Positions 1 to 9,199 of a DNA stretch of 32,125 nt are shown piece by piece. The stretch's first letter is position 1. Each line of letters opens with the position of its first letter. Under the pieces are notes generated by a model. It was not told the DNA's origin. It searched no databases and saw only the letters and a list, made by a program, of their open reading frames with translations. This DNA is from Candidatus Methanogaster sp. (GTDB lineage: Archaea > Halobacteriota > Methanosarcinia > Methanosarcinales > Methanogasteraceae), in the NCBI GenBank assembly GCA_013572355.1, contig QBUV01000096.1, positions 1 to 32,125 of the forward strand. Reading direction: 5' to 3'. The translations under genes were made by a program, and so were the position numbers.

Positions 1-1
1 C

Positions 2-517
2 TTTGGCATGTTCTTTTATCGGATCGGTACAGAAACAATCCTCATCCGCAAAGTCGCAATCGACATCATCCACTCCGATAAAGAAATCATTGCCATCATT
101 CCAGATTCTGCCTCTGGTATCCCAACCACTCTCTTTTGTACAGAATGATTTCATGCAATCCTCACATTCCTTGAACGGATAGCTTCCGATCAGTGTCAGA
201 TTCTTATAGATTCTGAGATTTGCATAAGCGGCATCAGATGATACGTCATACTTCCTATATGCGCACGGATCATCTTTCGTTTCATCTATCACAACGGTAA
301 CATCCAGAATGTCAAAATCGATCAACTCGATCGTGTACGTAGCATCCAGATGCTCGACATACACCTCTATGGTATCTCCCCAGTCCATGTCTGTTTCGTC
401 AAGGTCGTCCACTGTCCAGCACATCTTCTTATCAGGATCATACACATGCGCGCCTGCCGTACCTGTCAGTATTACTACCAGCACCATAGTGATTAGTATC
501 AGTCTACCTAGTTTCAT
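2..517 (-). CDS. Secreted Cys-rich protein of unknown function, C-terminus beyond left edge of window
   Basis: Open reading frame on the reverse strand from ATG at 517 to the window edge, absent from the ORF track. Starts MKLGRLILITMVLVVILTGTAGA (signal peptide-like), then HVYDPDKKMCWTVDDLDETDMDWGDTIEVYVEHLDATYTIELIDFDILDVTVVIDETKDDPC... with many Cys and acidic residues. Confidence 0.75.
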   Translation of the reverse strand, partial: MKLGRLILITMVLVVILTGTAGAHVYDPDKKMCWTVDDLDETDMDWGDTIEVYVEHLDATYTIELIDFDILDVTVVIDETKDDPCAYRKYDVSSDAAYANLRIYKNLTLIGSYPFKECEDCMKSFCTKESGWDTRGRIWNDGNDFFIGVDDVDCDFADEDCFCTDPIKEHAK

Positions 518-630
518 TACGACCACTCCAGGGTTATATCGGCACTCATCGCATATAACGATGACGAAACCTTTATGCAATCACAGACTACAGAAGGCAA
601 GATATGATGATGAAATTGGAGGAACAGTAG

Positions 631-1155
631 ATGGCGACCGGACCAAGATACCGGGTACCATTCAGACGGCGCAGAGAAGGCAGAACAAATTATCACAGGC
701 GCCTTAGGCTGCTGTTATCAAAGAAGCCACGTATGGTGGTGCGCAGAAGCGCACGGCACATCAGACTACAACTCGCAATCCCTGAAAGAGAGGGTGACAT
801 GATCCTCTCATCTGCTACATCGATTGAACTTGGGAAGTACGGCTATTCAGGATCGACAGGAAATACCACTGCAGCATACCTTGCCGGGCTATTGTTCGGG
901 TATCGCACCATCAGCAAAGGATTTACAGAGGGTGTGCTCGATATGGGCCTTCAGGCGTCCACCCCCGGTTCAAGGGTGTATGCAGCGCTTCGTGGCGCGG
1001 TCGATGCAGGCATGGACATCCCACACGATCCGGTGATATTCCCGTCCGATGAGCGGATTCGCGGCGAATTGGTGGCGGCGTACAGGGACGTTGACCTGCC
1101 ATCGATCTTTGAGGCGACGAAGGCAAAGATCACATCTGAATTCGGAGGTGCATAA
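631..1155 (+). CDS. rpl18: 50S ribosomal protein L18 (uL18), archaeal type
   Basis: [40 protein letters not shown]...; GGAGG upstream of the ATG; directly followed by S5. Confidence 0.96.
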   Translation: MATGPRYRVPFRRRREGRTNYHRRLRLLLSKKPRMVVRRSARHIRLQLAIPEREGDMILSSATSIELGKYGYSGSTGNTTAAYLAGLLFGYRTISKGFTEGVLDMGLQASTPGSRVYAALRGAVDAGMDIPHDPVIFPSDERIRGELVAAYRDVDLPSIFEATKAKITSEFGGA

Positions 1156-1761
1156 ATGGACGGAGAATGGATACCACAGACCCAGTTAGGCGCCCTTGTA
1201 CGCGAGGGCAAGCTCACCGATATCGACGCGGTCTTAAACTCAGGGCTTCCACTCAGGGAAGTAGAGATCATCGAGGTGCTGTTTCCTGATCTTGAGGAGG
1301 AGGTGCTGGATGTGAATATGGTGCAGCGGATGACTGACTCAGGGCGAAGGGTCAAGTTCAGGGCTGTATCGATCGTCGGGAACAAGGATGGTTACATTGG
1401 ATTCGGACAGGGCAGGGACAGGCAGGCAGGACCTGCGATACGCAAGTCGATCGCCAATGCGAAACTGCATCTGACCGGGATCAAACGCGGCTGCGGGTCA
1501 TGGGAGTGCGGCTGTGATGGTCTGCATTCGGTGCCGTTCCAGGTTGTCGGAAGAGCCGGCAGCGTTGGCATCGAACTGAAACCTGCACCCAGAGGACTTG
1601 GAATCGCATCAGGATCGACCGCAAAGAAGGTTCTCGAGATGGCTGGCATCAAGGATGTCTGGACCCGGACATGGGGTCTAACCAGAACCACGCTTAACTT
1701 TGCAAAGGCGACGTACACCGCGCTGAAACAGACCAACACGGTGCGCACTGGGGGCAGATGA
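1156..1761 (+). CDS. rps5: 30S ribosomal protein S5 (uS5)
   Basis: Contains [52 protein letters not shown], typical archaeal S5. Confidence 0.97.
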   Translation: MDGEWIPQTQLGALVREGKLTDIDAVLNSGLPLREVEIIEVLFPDLEEEVLDVNMVQRMTDSGRRVKFRAVSIVGNKDGYIGFGQGRDRQAGPAIRKSIANAKLHLTGIKRGCGSWECGCDGLHSVPFQVVGRAGSVGIELKPAPRGLGIASGSTAKKVLEMAGIKDVWTRTWGLTRTTLNFAKATYTALKQTNTVRTGGR

Positions 1762-2216
1762 TGTACGCAGTCGTCAGGCTTCGCGGAGATGTGCGGGTGC
1801 GCCCTGAGATACGGGACACCTTAAAGATGCTCCGGTTGCACAGCGTCAACCACTGCGTAGTCATAGAGGAGACCCCGCACTACACGGGAATGGTCCGGAA
1901 GGCGAAGGACTATATCGCATGGGGAACTACGGACGCAGAATCGCTTACAACTCTCTTATCACTCAGAGGCCGGATCGAAGGCGGGGAAATACTCACGCAG
2001 GAGTATATGGATGAATGCGAACTCGGCCCCGTATCTGACTTTGCAGAGAAGGTCTGTAGCGGCGATGCAAAGCTCTCAGACATCCCGAAACTAAAGCCGG
2101 TCTTCAGACTGCACCCGCCGCGCAAAGGGCATAAGGGCATCAAGAAGACCGTTGTCGAGGGCGGCGAACTTGGATTTCACGAGGATATCAGCGCGCTGCT
2201 TAAGAAGATGCGGTGA
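1758..2216 (+). CDS. rpl30: 50S ribosomal protein L30 (uL30)
   Basis: [56 protein letters not shown]; overlaps the S5 stop by 4 nt. Confidence 0.96.
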   Translation: MMYAVVRLRGDVRVRPEIRDTLKMLRLHSVNHCVVIEETPHYTGMVRKAKDYIAWGTTDAESLTTLLSLRGRIEGGEILTQEYMDECELGPVSDFAEKVCSGDAKLSDIPKLKPVFRLHPPRKGHKGIKKTVVEGGELGFHEDISALLKKMR

Positions 2217-2324
2217 TACGGCAGAAGAGTCAGAAGATGATACTGTAGAACTCCATAATCGATGTCGTAACAGTGAGGGTTTCCAGGGAAACCCATAATT
2301 AACAGCCGACAGAAATAACATCCC

Positions 2325-3515
2325 ATGCCAGGAAAAACCCTGTTGTGGGATCAAACCCTGTTCAGGCGGGGAGAACTCTTTGAATTCGATCACGTCCCTG
2401 AGCATTTCGCACACCGGGACTCGCAGCAGAGATCGCTCATCTTCGGAGTGCGTCCGGCGCTTCAGGGGATGCGCCCGCTTAACATGCTCTGCGTGGGTCC
2501 GCCTGGCACCGGGAAGACCACGGCAGTAAGGAAGGCGTTTGAGGAACTCTGCGAACATGCGCCCGGTGTGATCACTGCGCATGTCAACTGTCAGGCGAGC
2601 CAGACCAGATACACGATATTTTCACAGATCTTCCAGAGATTGATCGGACATGCGCCGCCGACTTCTGGGGTATCGTTTAAAAAAATACTCGATGAGGTTG
2701 CAAAGTATCTTGTGGGGAATGAGAAGATCCTGATCGTGGCGCTCGATGATATAAATTATTTATTCCACGAAAAAGAGGCAGATAACGTACTTTATTCGCT
2801 GTTGCGTGTTCACGAGACACACCCGGGTACGAAGATCGGTGTAATCGCGATCTTAAGCGATGACAGTCTGAGTTATGTCTTCGATCCGAAGGTCGGCTCG
2901 ATCTTCCTGCCAGAAGAGATCCTGTTCCCGAGGTATGCGTGGGATGAGATAAAGAGCATCCTCTCTGACCGGGCAAAACTGGGATTCTACCCGGGCGTGC
3001 TCTCCGAGGACGTTCTCGATGTTATCGTCGATTACACCTCGGAAGCCGGCGATCTCAGGGTTGGGATCGACCTTCTCAAGCGATCCGCGCTCAATGCCGA
3101 GGAGCGGGCGGACACGAGCATATCGGAAGACGATGTGCGGTTGGCGTACAATAAATCCCGGATGCTCCACCTCTCGCGCATGATCGCATCGCTTGGCAGT
3201 GGCGAACAGGCAATCCTTGCGATCCTTGCAAAGAGGGCTGAGGCGAAGGAGCAGGCGGGAGGGAAAGGAGGGGATACGGGAGGGGAGAAAGAGATGGTGG
3301 AAGCGGAGCAGACAGCAGGCGACCTGTATGCCGCCTTTCACGAGTCAACAGGGCTTGGATACACAAGGTTTCATGCGATGCTCCATAAACTCGCAACGCT
3401 GCGGCTGATCGATGCAGAGATCGCGACAGAGGGAGTGCACGGCAGAAGCCGCAGGATCACGCTCAAGTACGGTTTCGGGGATGTGCTTGGCGCAATGCAA
3501 CCAAGATCACTGTGA
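2325..3515 (+). CDS. cdc6: Orc1/Cdc6-type DNA replication initiator, AAA+ ATPase with winged helix
   Basis: Walker A GPPGTGKTTAVRKAF, Walker B ILIVALDDINYLF, Orc1/Cdc6 lid and C-terminal winged-helix-like region. Confidence 0.93.
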   Translation: MPGKTLLWDQTLFRRGELFEFDHVPEHFAHRDSQQRSLIFGVRPALQGMRPLNMLCVGPPGTGKTTAVRKAFEELCEHAPGVITAHVNCQASQTRYTIFSQIFQRLIGHAPPTSGVSFKKILDEVAKYLVGNEKILIVALDDINYLFHEKEADNVLYSLLRVHETHPGTKIGVIAILSDDSLSYVFDPKVGSIFLPEEILFPRYAWDEIKSILSDRAKLGFYPGVLSEDVLDVIVDYTSEAGDLRVGIDLLKRSALNAEERADTSISEDDVRLAYNKSRMLHLSRMIASLGSGEQAILAILAKRAEAKEQAGGKGGDTGGEKEMVEAEQTAGDLYAAFHESTGLGYTRFHAMLHKLATLRLIDAEIATEGVHGRSRRITLKYGFGDVLGAMQPRSL

Positions 3516-3617
3516 TGGGGCGATGGGTATCGGCGCTGCCGCTTATGAGTCAGCGGGATGCGAGGCGCCGGGCATCGAGGGAAATATTATGGGACTCAAA
3601 CTCCAAAACAAGTGAAC

Positions 3618-4271
3618 ATGCCTGAAACGTCCGATCTTGGAGCACGCACCCCGGAAGCAAGGGAGATCTCATCGAAGAGCCGCAGCATAGCACGAAGGAT
3701 CGTTGGAGATTCCGGATACGAGGACCGGATACGGCAGCGCTGCGTGATCGCAACCGGCGATCCGGAATTTGCAGGTCTGCTTCAGTTCAAGAACGATCCC
3801 ATCCGCGCAGGAGTTGATGCGATCAGGCAGAACAGGGACATCTACACCGATATCAGGATGGTCTCTGTGGGCATCACGAAGGTGGGGCACGACTGCCCGA
3901 TAACCTGCGTGCTCGATATCGCTGCTGGCGAGAAACTTGTTGCTGAATACGGCATCACCAGGACCTCGGCAGGATTTAAGGCACTGGGGCACGATCTGGA
4001 CGGTGCGATAGTGGTGATCGGGAATGCGCCGTCAGCCGCGCTTCTGGTCTGCGAGTTGATAAAAAGCGGCATCAGTCCCGCACTCGTTGTCGGGACTCCG
4101 GTCGGCTTTGTGAACGCTTCCGAATCGAAGGATCTGCTGCACAGCATGGATGTCTCATCGATCACGTGCACCGGCACCAGAGGCGGGACGCCGGTTGCGG
4201 TCGCCTGCATGAATGAACTGATTGCGATTTTCTGGGGGGAGAATGGTGATGGGGCGGATGCCACAGGTTAG
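3618..4271 (+). CDS. cbiC: Cobalt-precorrin-8 methylmutase (CbiC/CobH)
   Basis: IRQRCVIATGDPEFAGLLQF..., TDIRMVSVGI, GNAPSAALLVCELI, PALVVGTPVGFVNASESKDLL, TCTGTRGGTPVAVACMNELI are CbiC signature segments. ATG 3618 chosen over the longer ORF start. Confidence 0.93.
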   Translation: MPETSDLGARTPEAREISSKSRSIARRIVGDSGYEDRIRQRCVIATGDPEFAGLLQFKNDPIRAGVDAIRQNRDIYTDIRMVSVGITKVGHDCPITCVLDIAAGEKLVAEYGITRTSAGFKALGHDLDGAIVVIGNAPSAALLVCELIKSGISPALVVGTPVGFVNASESKDLLHSMDVSSITCTGTRGGTPVAVACMNELIAIFWGENGDGADATG

Positions 4272-4821
4272 CCGGATACTGCTCCTCTTATCACTGGTTC
4301 TGCTTGCTTATCCTGCGGATTGCCTGAACACCGCCGCCACCACTGGTAGCAACGAGACGCAGATACTGATTGATGGCGATGGTTATGTGCTTGCAAACGG
4401 CGAGCAGCGTGTGTTCTATCAGGGGTATTCGATTATTATCAAGGGCGTGGATGCGAAAGGAGAGAGAGCATGGATCGAATTGCTGCAAAATGGAACATCT
4501 GTCAGTTATGGGATATTTGAAGCAGACGATCACCTTGTTTATCCTGAAGATGGTGAAATATTCAATATGACCATCGACCACATATATGTCGGGTCGCAGA
4601 AGGATCTCGTCTTCTTCTACGTGCGCCAGTGCCGTGACCCTGATCTGCCAGAGCCTGCGCCGTCACTCGATATGACGCCGGCGCCGAATGCGTCCGGTTC
4701 CAATGCCACATCCACGCCGCAGGATACGCCGAATCCGAGTCCGGGGTGCGGCGCGTGGATGGCGGCAGGGGCTGTGCTGCTGTGTATCGCATCGAAGAGG
4801 TTTGCAAGACGGCAGCGGTAA
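4243..4821 (+). CDS. Secreted S-layer-domain family protein with C-terminal PGF-CTERM-like TM anchor
   Basis: N-terminal signal sequence (ILLLLSLVLLAYPADC), S-layer-like core (YQGYSIIIKGVDAKGERAWIELLQNGTSVSYGIFEADD...), Thr/Pro/Asn linker, then PSPGCGAWMAAGAVLLCIASKRFARRQR (TM plus basic tail). Overlaps the cbiC end. Confidence 0.75.
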   Translation: MVMGRMPQVSRILLLLSLVLLAYPADCLNTAATTGSNETQILIDGDGYVLANGEQRVFYQGYSIIIKGVDAKGERAWIELLQNGTSVSYGIFEADDHLVYPEDGEIFNMTIDHIYVGSQKDLVFFYVRQCRDPDLPEPAPSLDMTPAPNASGSNATSTPQDTPNPSPGCGAWMAAGAVLLCIASKRFARRQR

Positions 4822-4832
4822 TCGGTGATGTG

Positions 4833-4871
4833 AAAAAAAGAAAAAAGGATTGACCCGGGAGTGGGTCAATC
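4833..4871 (-). terminator. Intrinsic-type terminator of the cytochrome gene
   Basis: Perfect 9-bp stem GATTGACCC(4848-4856)/GGGTCAATC(4863-4871); on the minus strand it is followed by CCTTTTTTCTTTTTTTTC. Lies immediately past the stop codon at 4874-4876. Confidence 0.65.
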
Positions 4872-4873
4872 AC

Positions 4874-5560
4874 CTACGGGAATGCGGTGGTATTGTAGTC
4901 GAGTGTCTCATTGATCGTGACATTTATGTCCCACGCATCATACGGAAGCGCTGTTGCATCGGTGTGGTTAGCCACGATATTTATGCCTGAGAGCCGTACC
5001 CACGTGATGTTCAGGTGTGTATGTGTGTGACACGCCATGCACGCGGTGTTGTTGTCGGTGTTTTCGGCATTCTTGGTCTGGTTCCAGAACGCGTAGTGAG
5101 CAGAATTCGTATTCGCGATCTGCTGACTTTCGTTGTAGTGGCAGTCCACACAGTCGACGATCACTGCAGCGTGTGGCGTGGTCGTTGGTCGCCATGCCCA
5201 ATTGGCACTATCGTTGAGGGTGTCCATTTCACTCCAAATCTCGAAGCCGAACTCGCTTATATTGGAGTTGGCATCGGTAAGATGGTACTCCTCAAGTCTG
5301 GTCGTGTTGATCTGGTGGCAGAAACAGCCCTCACCATACTCTGCAACATATCGAGAGTGTGCACCACCCTCATCATTGTTCGCGTTCCACTCTGCAACCT
5401 CGTTAATATGACACTTCTCACACATGTCATACTCATTTTCAGCAGTTCTCACGCTGAACCACGTATGCTGTCCAACAAACATTGCCATCGTCTGCGGCAG
5501 TACGAATAACCCAATCGCAAGTACCGCAACCGAGAGCAATATCATATTCTTCCCTTTCAT
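4874..5560 (-). CDS. Secreted small multiheme cytochrome c (three CXXCH plus one GCFCH site)
   Basis: Signal peptide MKGKNMILLSVAVLAIGLFVLPQTMA; heme motifs CEKCH, CVDCH, CMACH and an atypical GCFCH; about 11 N-X-S/T sequons. Confidence 0.85.
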   Translation of the reverse strand: MKGKNMILLSVAVLAIGLFVLPQTMAMFVGQHTWFSVRTAENEYDMCEKCHINEVAEWNANNDEGGAHSRYVAEYGEGCFCHQINTTRLEEYHLTDANSNISEFGFEIWSEMDTLNDSANWAWRPTTTPHAAVIVDCVDCHYNESQQIANTNSAHYAFWNQTKNAENTDNNTACMACHTHTHLNITWVRLSGINIVANHTDATALPYDAWDINVTINETLDYNTTAFP

Positions 5561-5807
5561 CTATCGTCCTCCTTATTATATTCGAATATAACGGTGATAT
5601 TAACTCCACCACATTTCATATTAAAGCTTGCCCATTCGGAGAACGTCACCCTGGCGGGTGTTCAGTAAAGATCACGAATGACCCGAATGGACAAATCGCA
5701 CAAATATCTGTGCCATTCTCCACATTTGAAAGATTTGTGATGAGATGGTGAAATATTAGCATATCCGAAGCCAGCATTATCATCAGAGAGACTTGACACC
5801 CCGACCG

Positions 5808-7082
5808 TCACCTGCTCTGCTTCAGAAGCGCATCCTTTGCGACCTTGATCGCGCAGAGTTCTCCGCACATCGAGCAGGTGTCACCGCTGCTGACCCGGGT
5901 CTCGTGTATCGATCTTGCACGCGCCCCATCGATTGCGCACTCGAACTGGGCGTCCCAGTCAAGGTTCTTGCGCGCGACTGCCATCTTCTTATCCATCGAA
6001 AGCGCGCGCTCCCGGACACCCGGCTTTGCGAGATCGATTGCATGTGCCGCGATCTTTGCGACGATCGTGCCCTCCCTGATGTCATCGACCGTCGGGAGCG
6101 CAAGATGCTCAGCCGGCGTTACCATGCAGAGGAAGTCTGCCCCGCACATGCCAGCGATTGCGCCGCCGATTGCACTTGTGATGTGGTCGTAGCCCGGCGC
6201 AAGATCCGTCACGACCGGACCTAACAGGTACAGGGGCGCGTCATCGCAGAGATGCTTGATGGCGCGCACCCCGTATCCGATGCCATCTACCGGAACATGT
6301 CCGGGACCCTCGACCATGCACTGGACACCTGCTGCTCTCGTCTGTTTGACCAGCCTGCCAAGCGTGATCACCTCCTGAAACATCGCATCGTCGTTGGCGT
6401 CAGCGATGCATCCCGGGCGCATGCCATCGCCGAGACTGATCGTTACATCGTACTCGCGTGCGATCTCGAGCAGGTAATTAAATTCAGAATAGAACGGGTT
6501 CTCAGCCTCGTTGGTAATCATCCATGCGACGGTGAGCGCGCCTCCGCGGCTCACCACATCCAGTATCCTGCTGCCTGCTGTGAGGTGCTTGAGTATCTCC
6601 TTGTTTACGCCGGCGTGGATCGTCATGAAGTCAACACCGCTTTTTGCATGTCTCCTGACCGCGTTAAAGAGATCGTCGGATGTCATCTCACTTTTTCGCC
6701 CGCAGGCTGCATGATAGATCGGAACCGTGCCGACCGGGACGCTAGATGCATCGAGAATTTTTTCGAGCACCTCATGTAGATCGCCTCCGGTCGAGAGATC
6801 CATCACAGTGTCTGCCCCGTGCCGGATCGCGACACTGGCTTTCTCGATCTCCTCGCTTACGCTCTGGTAATCGGCAGATGTCCCGATGTTGGCATTGATC
6901 TTGGTGCGCACGGATTCCCCGACCGGGGTGGGGGCTATACTTCTGGAGACGTTCTTCGGAATCACCACGCGCCCTGATGCAACGAGGCGCCGCAGTCTCT
7001 CGGCATCGATCCCCTCCGCCTCTGCCGCCTCCCTGATCTCGCGGGTGATCTCGTGGCTCTGCGCGCGGTCAAGCAGTGTCAT
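5808..7082 (-). CDS. thiC: Phosphomethylpyrimidine synthase ThiC (radical SAM)
   Basis: [24 protein letters not shown]..., [54 protein letters not shown]-terminal CSMCGELC cluster motif. ATG at 7082 chosen; the ORF-track start at 7166 is an overextension into the upstream gene. Confidence 0.97.
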   Translation of the reverse strand: MTLLDRAQSHEITREIREAAEAEGIDAERLRRLVASGRVVIPKNVSRSIAPTPVGESVRTKINANIGTSADYQSVSEEIEKASVAIRHGADTVMDLSTGGDLHEVLEKILDASSVPVGTVPIYHAACGRKSEMTSDDLFNAVRRHAKSGVDFMTIHAGVNKEILKHLTAGSRILDVVSRGGALTVAWMITNEAENPFYSEFNYLLEIAREYDVTISLGDGMRPGCIADANDDAMFQEVITLGRLVKQTRAAGVQCMVEGPGHVPVDGIGYGVRAIKHLCDDAPLYLLGPVVTDLAPGYDHITSAIGGAIAGMCGADFLCMVTPAEHLALPTVDDIREGTIVAKIAAHAIDLAKPGVRERALSMDKKMAVARKNLDWDAQFECAIDGARARSIHETRVSSGDTCSMCGELCAIKVAKDALLKQSR

Positions 7083-9108
7083 CTTGCTCCACAGTGATAT
7101 GGACGCCGCGCTCGCTTGCGATCTCTGCCAGATGGAGGATCTCCCCCAGAGGGAGGTGGATGTCAAAATCAGAGACGGTATATGACTCCTTATCCATCGC
7201 TTTTGCAGTATCGATCAATCTTGCGACCATCCTCTCTTCATCATACAGTACAGGATACTTAGACGTGTGCGAATGCGAGACAAACCTGAGATTCGGGTAC
7301 TCCTCTGCAAGTATGTACAGCAGACATGCGCGGTAATCCTTGCTGATGTACATATCAAACTCGGATGACACGATCCCGCTCCTGTCCAGTTCTTTTAAAA
7401 CATCCGTTGCGTAACGGTGTAGATTATCCTTAATCGCTTTCGCCTTCCCGCGGCAGAGATAATCCTCGATTCCTTTTCGCTTAAGTGTGATATCGATGTG
7501 GTCTGCCGGAAGCGCAGCCGTTCCCTCATGTTTCCGGTACTGCGCGGCATCCACGATCAGTTGATACTTCCCCTCGCCGGGATTTTCGATCGTAACAGAT
7601 CCGTCCGCTCCAGTTATGTGCTCGAGGGTAATGCTGATCCCGATTCCACGCATCAGGGTTACGCCCGCGCCTTCGATCCCGTTTCCATCCTCGTCAGTGA
7701 CACGAATCGTCAGCGGATTCTCAACAATCTTCGCGCCCTCTGCGAGGCGGAGTGTTCCGTCGATGCACGATGCATCCGGATGGTAGTAGTCATAGAGCCG
7801 CAGGAACTCAGCCTGGCGCCCGACCTTCAGATCATCTCTGGAAACCGTGCCCTTGGCAGCCAGTCTCTTCTGTATCTGGCGTTCGACCGTCCGGTGGTAA
7901 CTGTTTAATATTTTGTATGATTCGCGATTCCTTTCGAGAGCGGGACGTAGTTCGCTCACCATCGCCGCAAACGATCCGGCAGCATCCCCTACACTCCCGG
8001 TATCCAGCGTATATTCCCTTTCAGCCAGTTCGCTTGCCCTCCAGAAATAGTCAGGCGGCATGAACTCCTTTATACCGTCTTCGGTACTCGATAGTTCGTA
8101 ATGCATCTGGTCGACGATGGTCTGGCAGCGTTTCATGAACGCATCCCCGATCTCATTTAATCGCACGAGTTTCTCAGGGCTCGATGTGCCGAGCACGCCT
8201 TCCTCAAACTCCTTAAATTTCTCATCCTCAACCGACCCGGTAGCAGTATCAAGAGCACTGATAAGGGTTGTCCGGTATGCCTGGAACTCCTTCTTTGTCG
8301 CGGTCTTGAGTGTGGCGATGTCCTCTTCGAGTTTGGTTACAGCCCCGCCGTAATCGCGCGCCTGCAGCGCATCTTCCACCTGATCGGCAGAGACTTCGCC
8401 TGTGTGGTACGCTGCAAGTTTCTTTGCGTCATCCACGCATCCCCGCAGCGCATCTTCGGTGACCTCCTTCAGACGATCCAGGTAACCCACAATCTCGTCG
8501 ATGCCTTTATCCGGGTCTGCAATGGATTCGAGTTTGGAGATGTATGATCCAAGATCGTATCCAGCGTTGTTAAGCGTACCTAATTTTGCGCGGGAGTCCT
8601 CTGCATATTTGACCGCTGCATCATACAACCGGTCGATGAACTGCTGCTCTGTCCTGTCAAGGTCCTGCGCGATATTCCTGATCGCAAACAATGTCACGCC
8701 CTTGATCGCCTCCTGATCGCAATCGACCGACCCACTATCAGGATCGATGCTCCCGCCGCTCTCATGTATCGCACGTTCGATTGCGTCCACCTCAGTCATA
8801 CTCTCAGCGATGGTGATCGAGTGCGCGTCCTCGATTGTATGCATCCGGCTTCGCAGTTGGATCAGGTCCTCGCAGGTGCTGCGCAGTTCACGCTCCTTCA
8901 CCCGCGACGCCGGGTCCTCGAGCCGCCGCTGCTTTACTGATTTGATGTACCATGCTAATACGACGATGCTGATGATTGGCAAGCTGATAAACACAAACGC
9001 GAGCACGTTTCCGAGATCACTCATTAAAAATAATGCGATGGATATTATAATAACCACAAGCACAGATGCCACTGCAATGGCGATGTTTTTTATATCATCC
9101 TTGTTCAT
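7069..9108 (-). CDS. Uncharacterised membrane-anchored coiled-coil protein with Ig-like (CarboxypepD_reg-like) insert
   Basis: Two N-terminal TM segments, long charged helical region, then [58 protein letters not shown] (beta-sandwich-like repeat), then a helical C-terminal region. Last gene of the MoxR unit. Confidence 0.85.
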   Translation of the reverse strand: MNKDDIKNIAIAVASVLVVIIISIALFLMSDLGNVLAFVFISLPIISIVVLAWYIKSVKQRRLEDPASRVKERELRSTCEDLIQLRSRMHTIEDAHSITIAESMTEVDAIERAIHESGGSIDPDSGSVDCDQEAIKGVTLFAIRNIAQDLDRTEQQFIDRLYDAAVKYAEDSRAKLGTLNNAGYDLGSYISKLESIADPDKGIDEIVGYLDRLKEVTEDALRGCVDDAKKLAAYHTGEVSADQVEDALQARDYGGAVTKLEEDIATLKTATKKEFQAYRTTLISALDTATGSVEDEKFKEFEEGVLGTSSPEKLVRLNEIGDAFMKRCQTIVDQMHYELSSTEDGIKEFMPPDYFWRASELAEREYTLDTGSVGDAAGSFAAMVSELRPALERNRESYKILNSYHRTVERQIQKRLAAKGTVSRDDLKVGRQAEFLRLYDYYHPDASCIDGTLRLAEGAKIVENPLTIRVTDEDGNGIEGAGVTLMRGIGISITLEHITGADGSVTIENPGEGKYQLIVDAAQYRKHEGTAALPADHIDITLKRKGIEDYLCRGKAKAIKDNLHRYATDVLKELDRSGIVSSEFDMYISKDYRACLLYILAEEYPNLRFVSHSHTSKYPVLYDEERMVARLIDTAKAMDKESYTVSDFDIHLPLGEILHLAEIASERGVHITVEQDDTA

Positions 9109-9199
9109 CGGTTTAATTATTGCTCTGGAACTTAAAAACCCTATTGCTGGAGATGTCGGAAGATTGGGTTTGTGCGCCTACCGCATATACGAAGATCTA

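Noticed and set aside
602-617. ATGATGA resembling a C-box of a C/D sRNA
   Set aside because: No D-box or C'/D' pair nearby; the GGAGG that follows is the rpl18 SD.
309-707. 132-aa plus-strand ORF
   Set aside because: Ser/Thr-rich shadow ORF antisense to the signal-peptide-bearing minus-strand gene and overlapping rpl18.
5632-5690. 59-nt stem-closed element considered as a tRNA or tRNA-like
   Set aside because: No TTCRANNC arm, no anticodon arm of correct geometry and too short.
5662-5868. 68-aa minus-strand ORF with CGEWHRYLC
   Set aside because: Overlaps the thiC 3' end in another frame and spans the structured leader; no start signal seen.
7082-7166. N-terminal extension of ThiC in the ORF track
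   Set aside because: [16 protein letters not shown]... has no ThiC character and overlaps the upstream gene; MTLLDRAQ at 7082 is the natural start.
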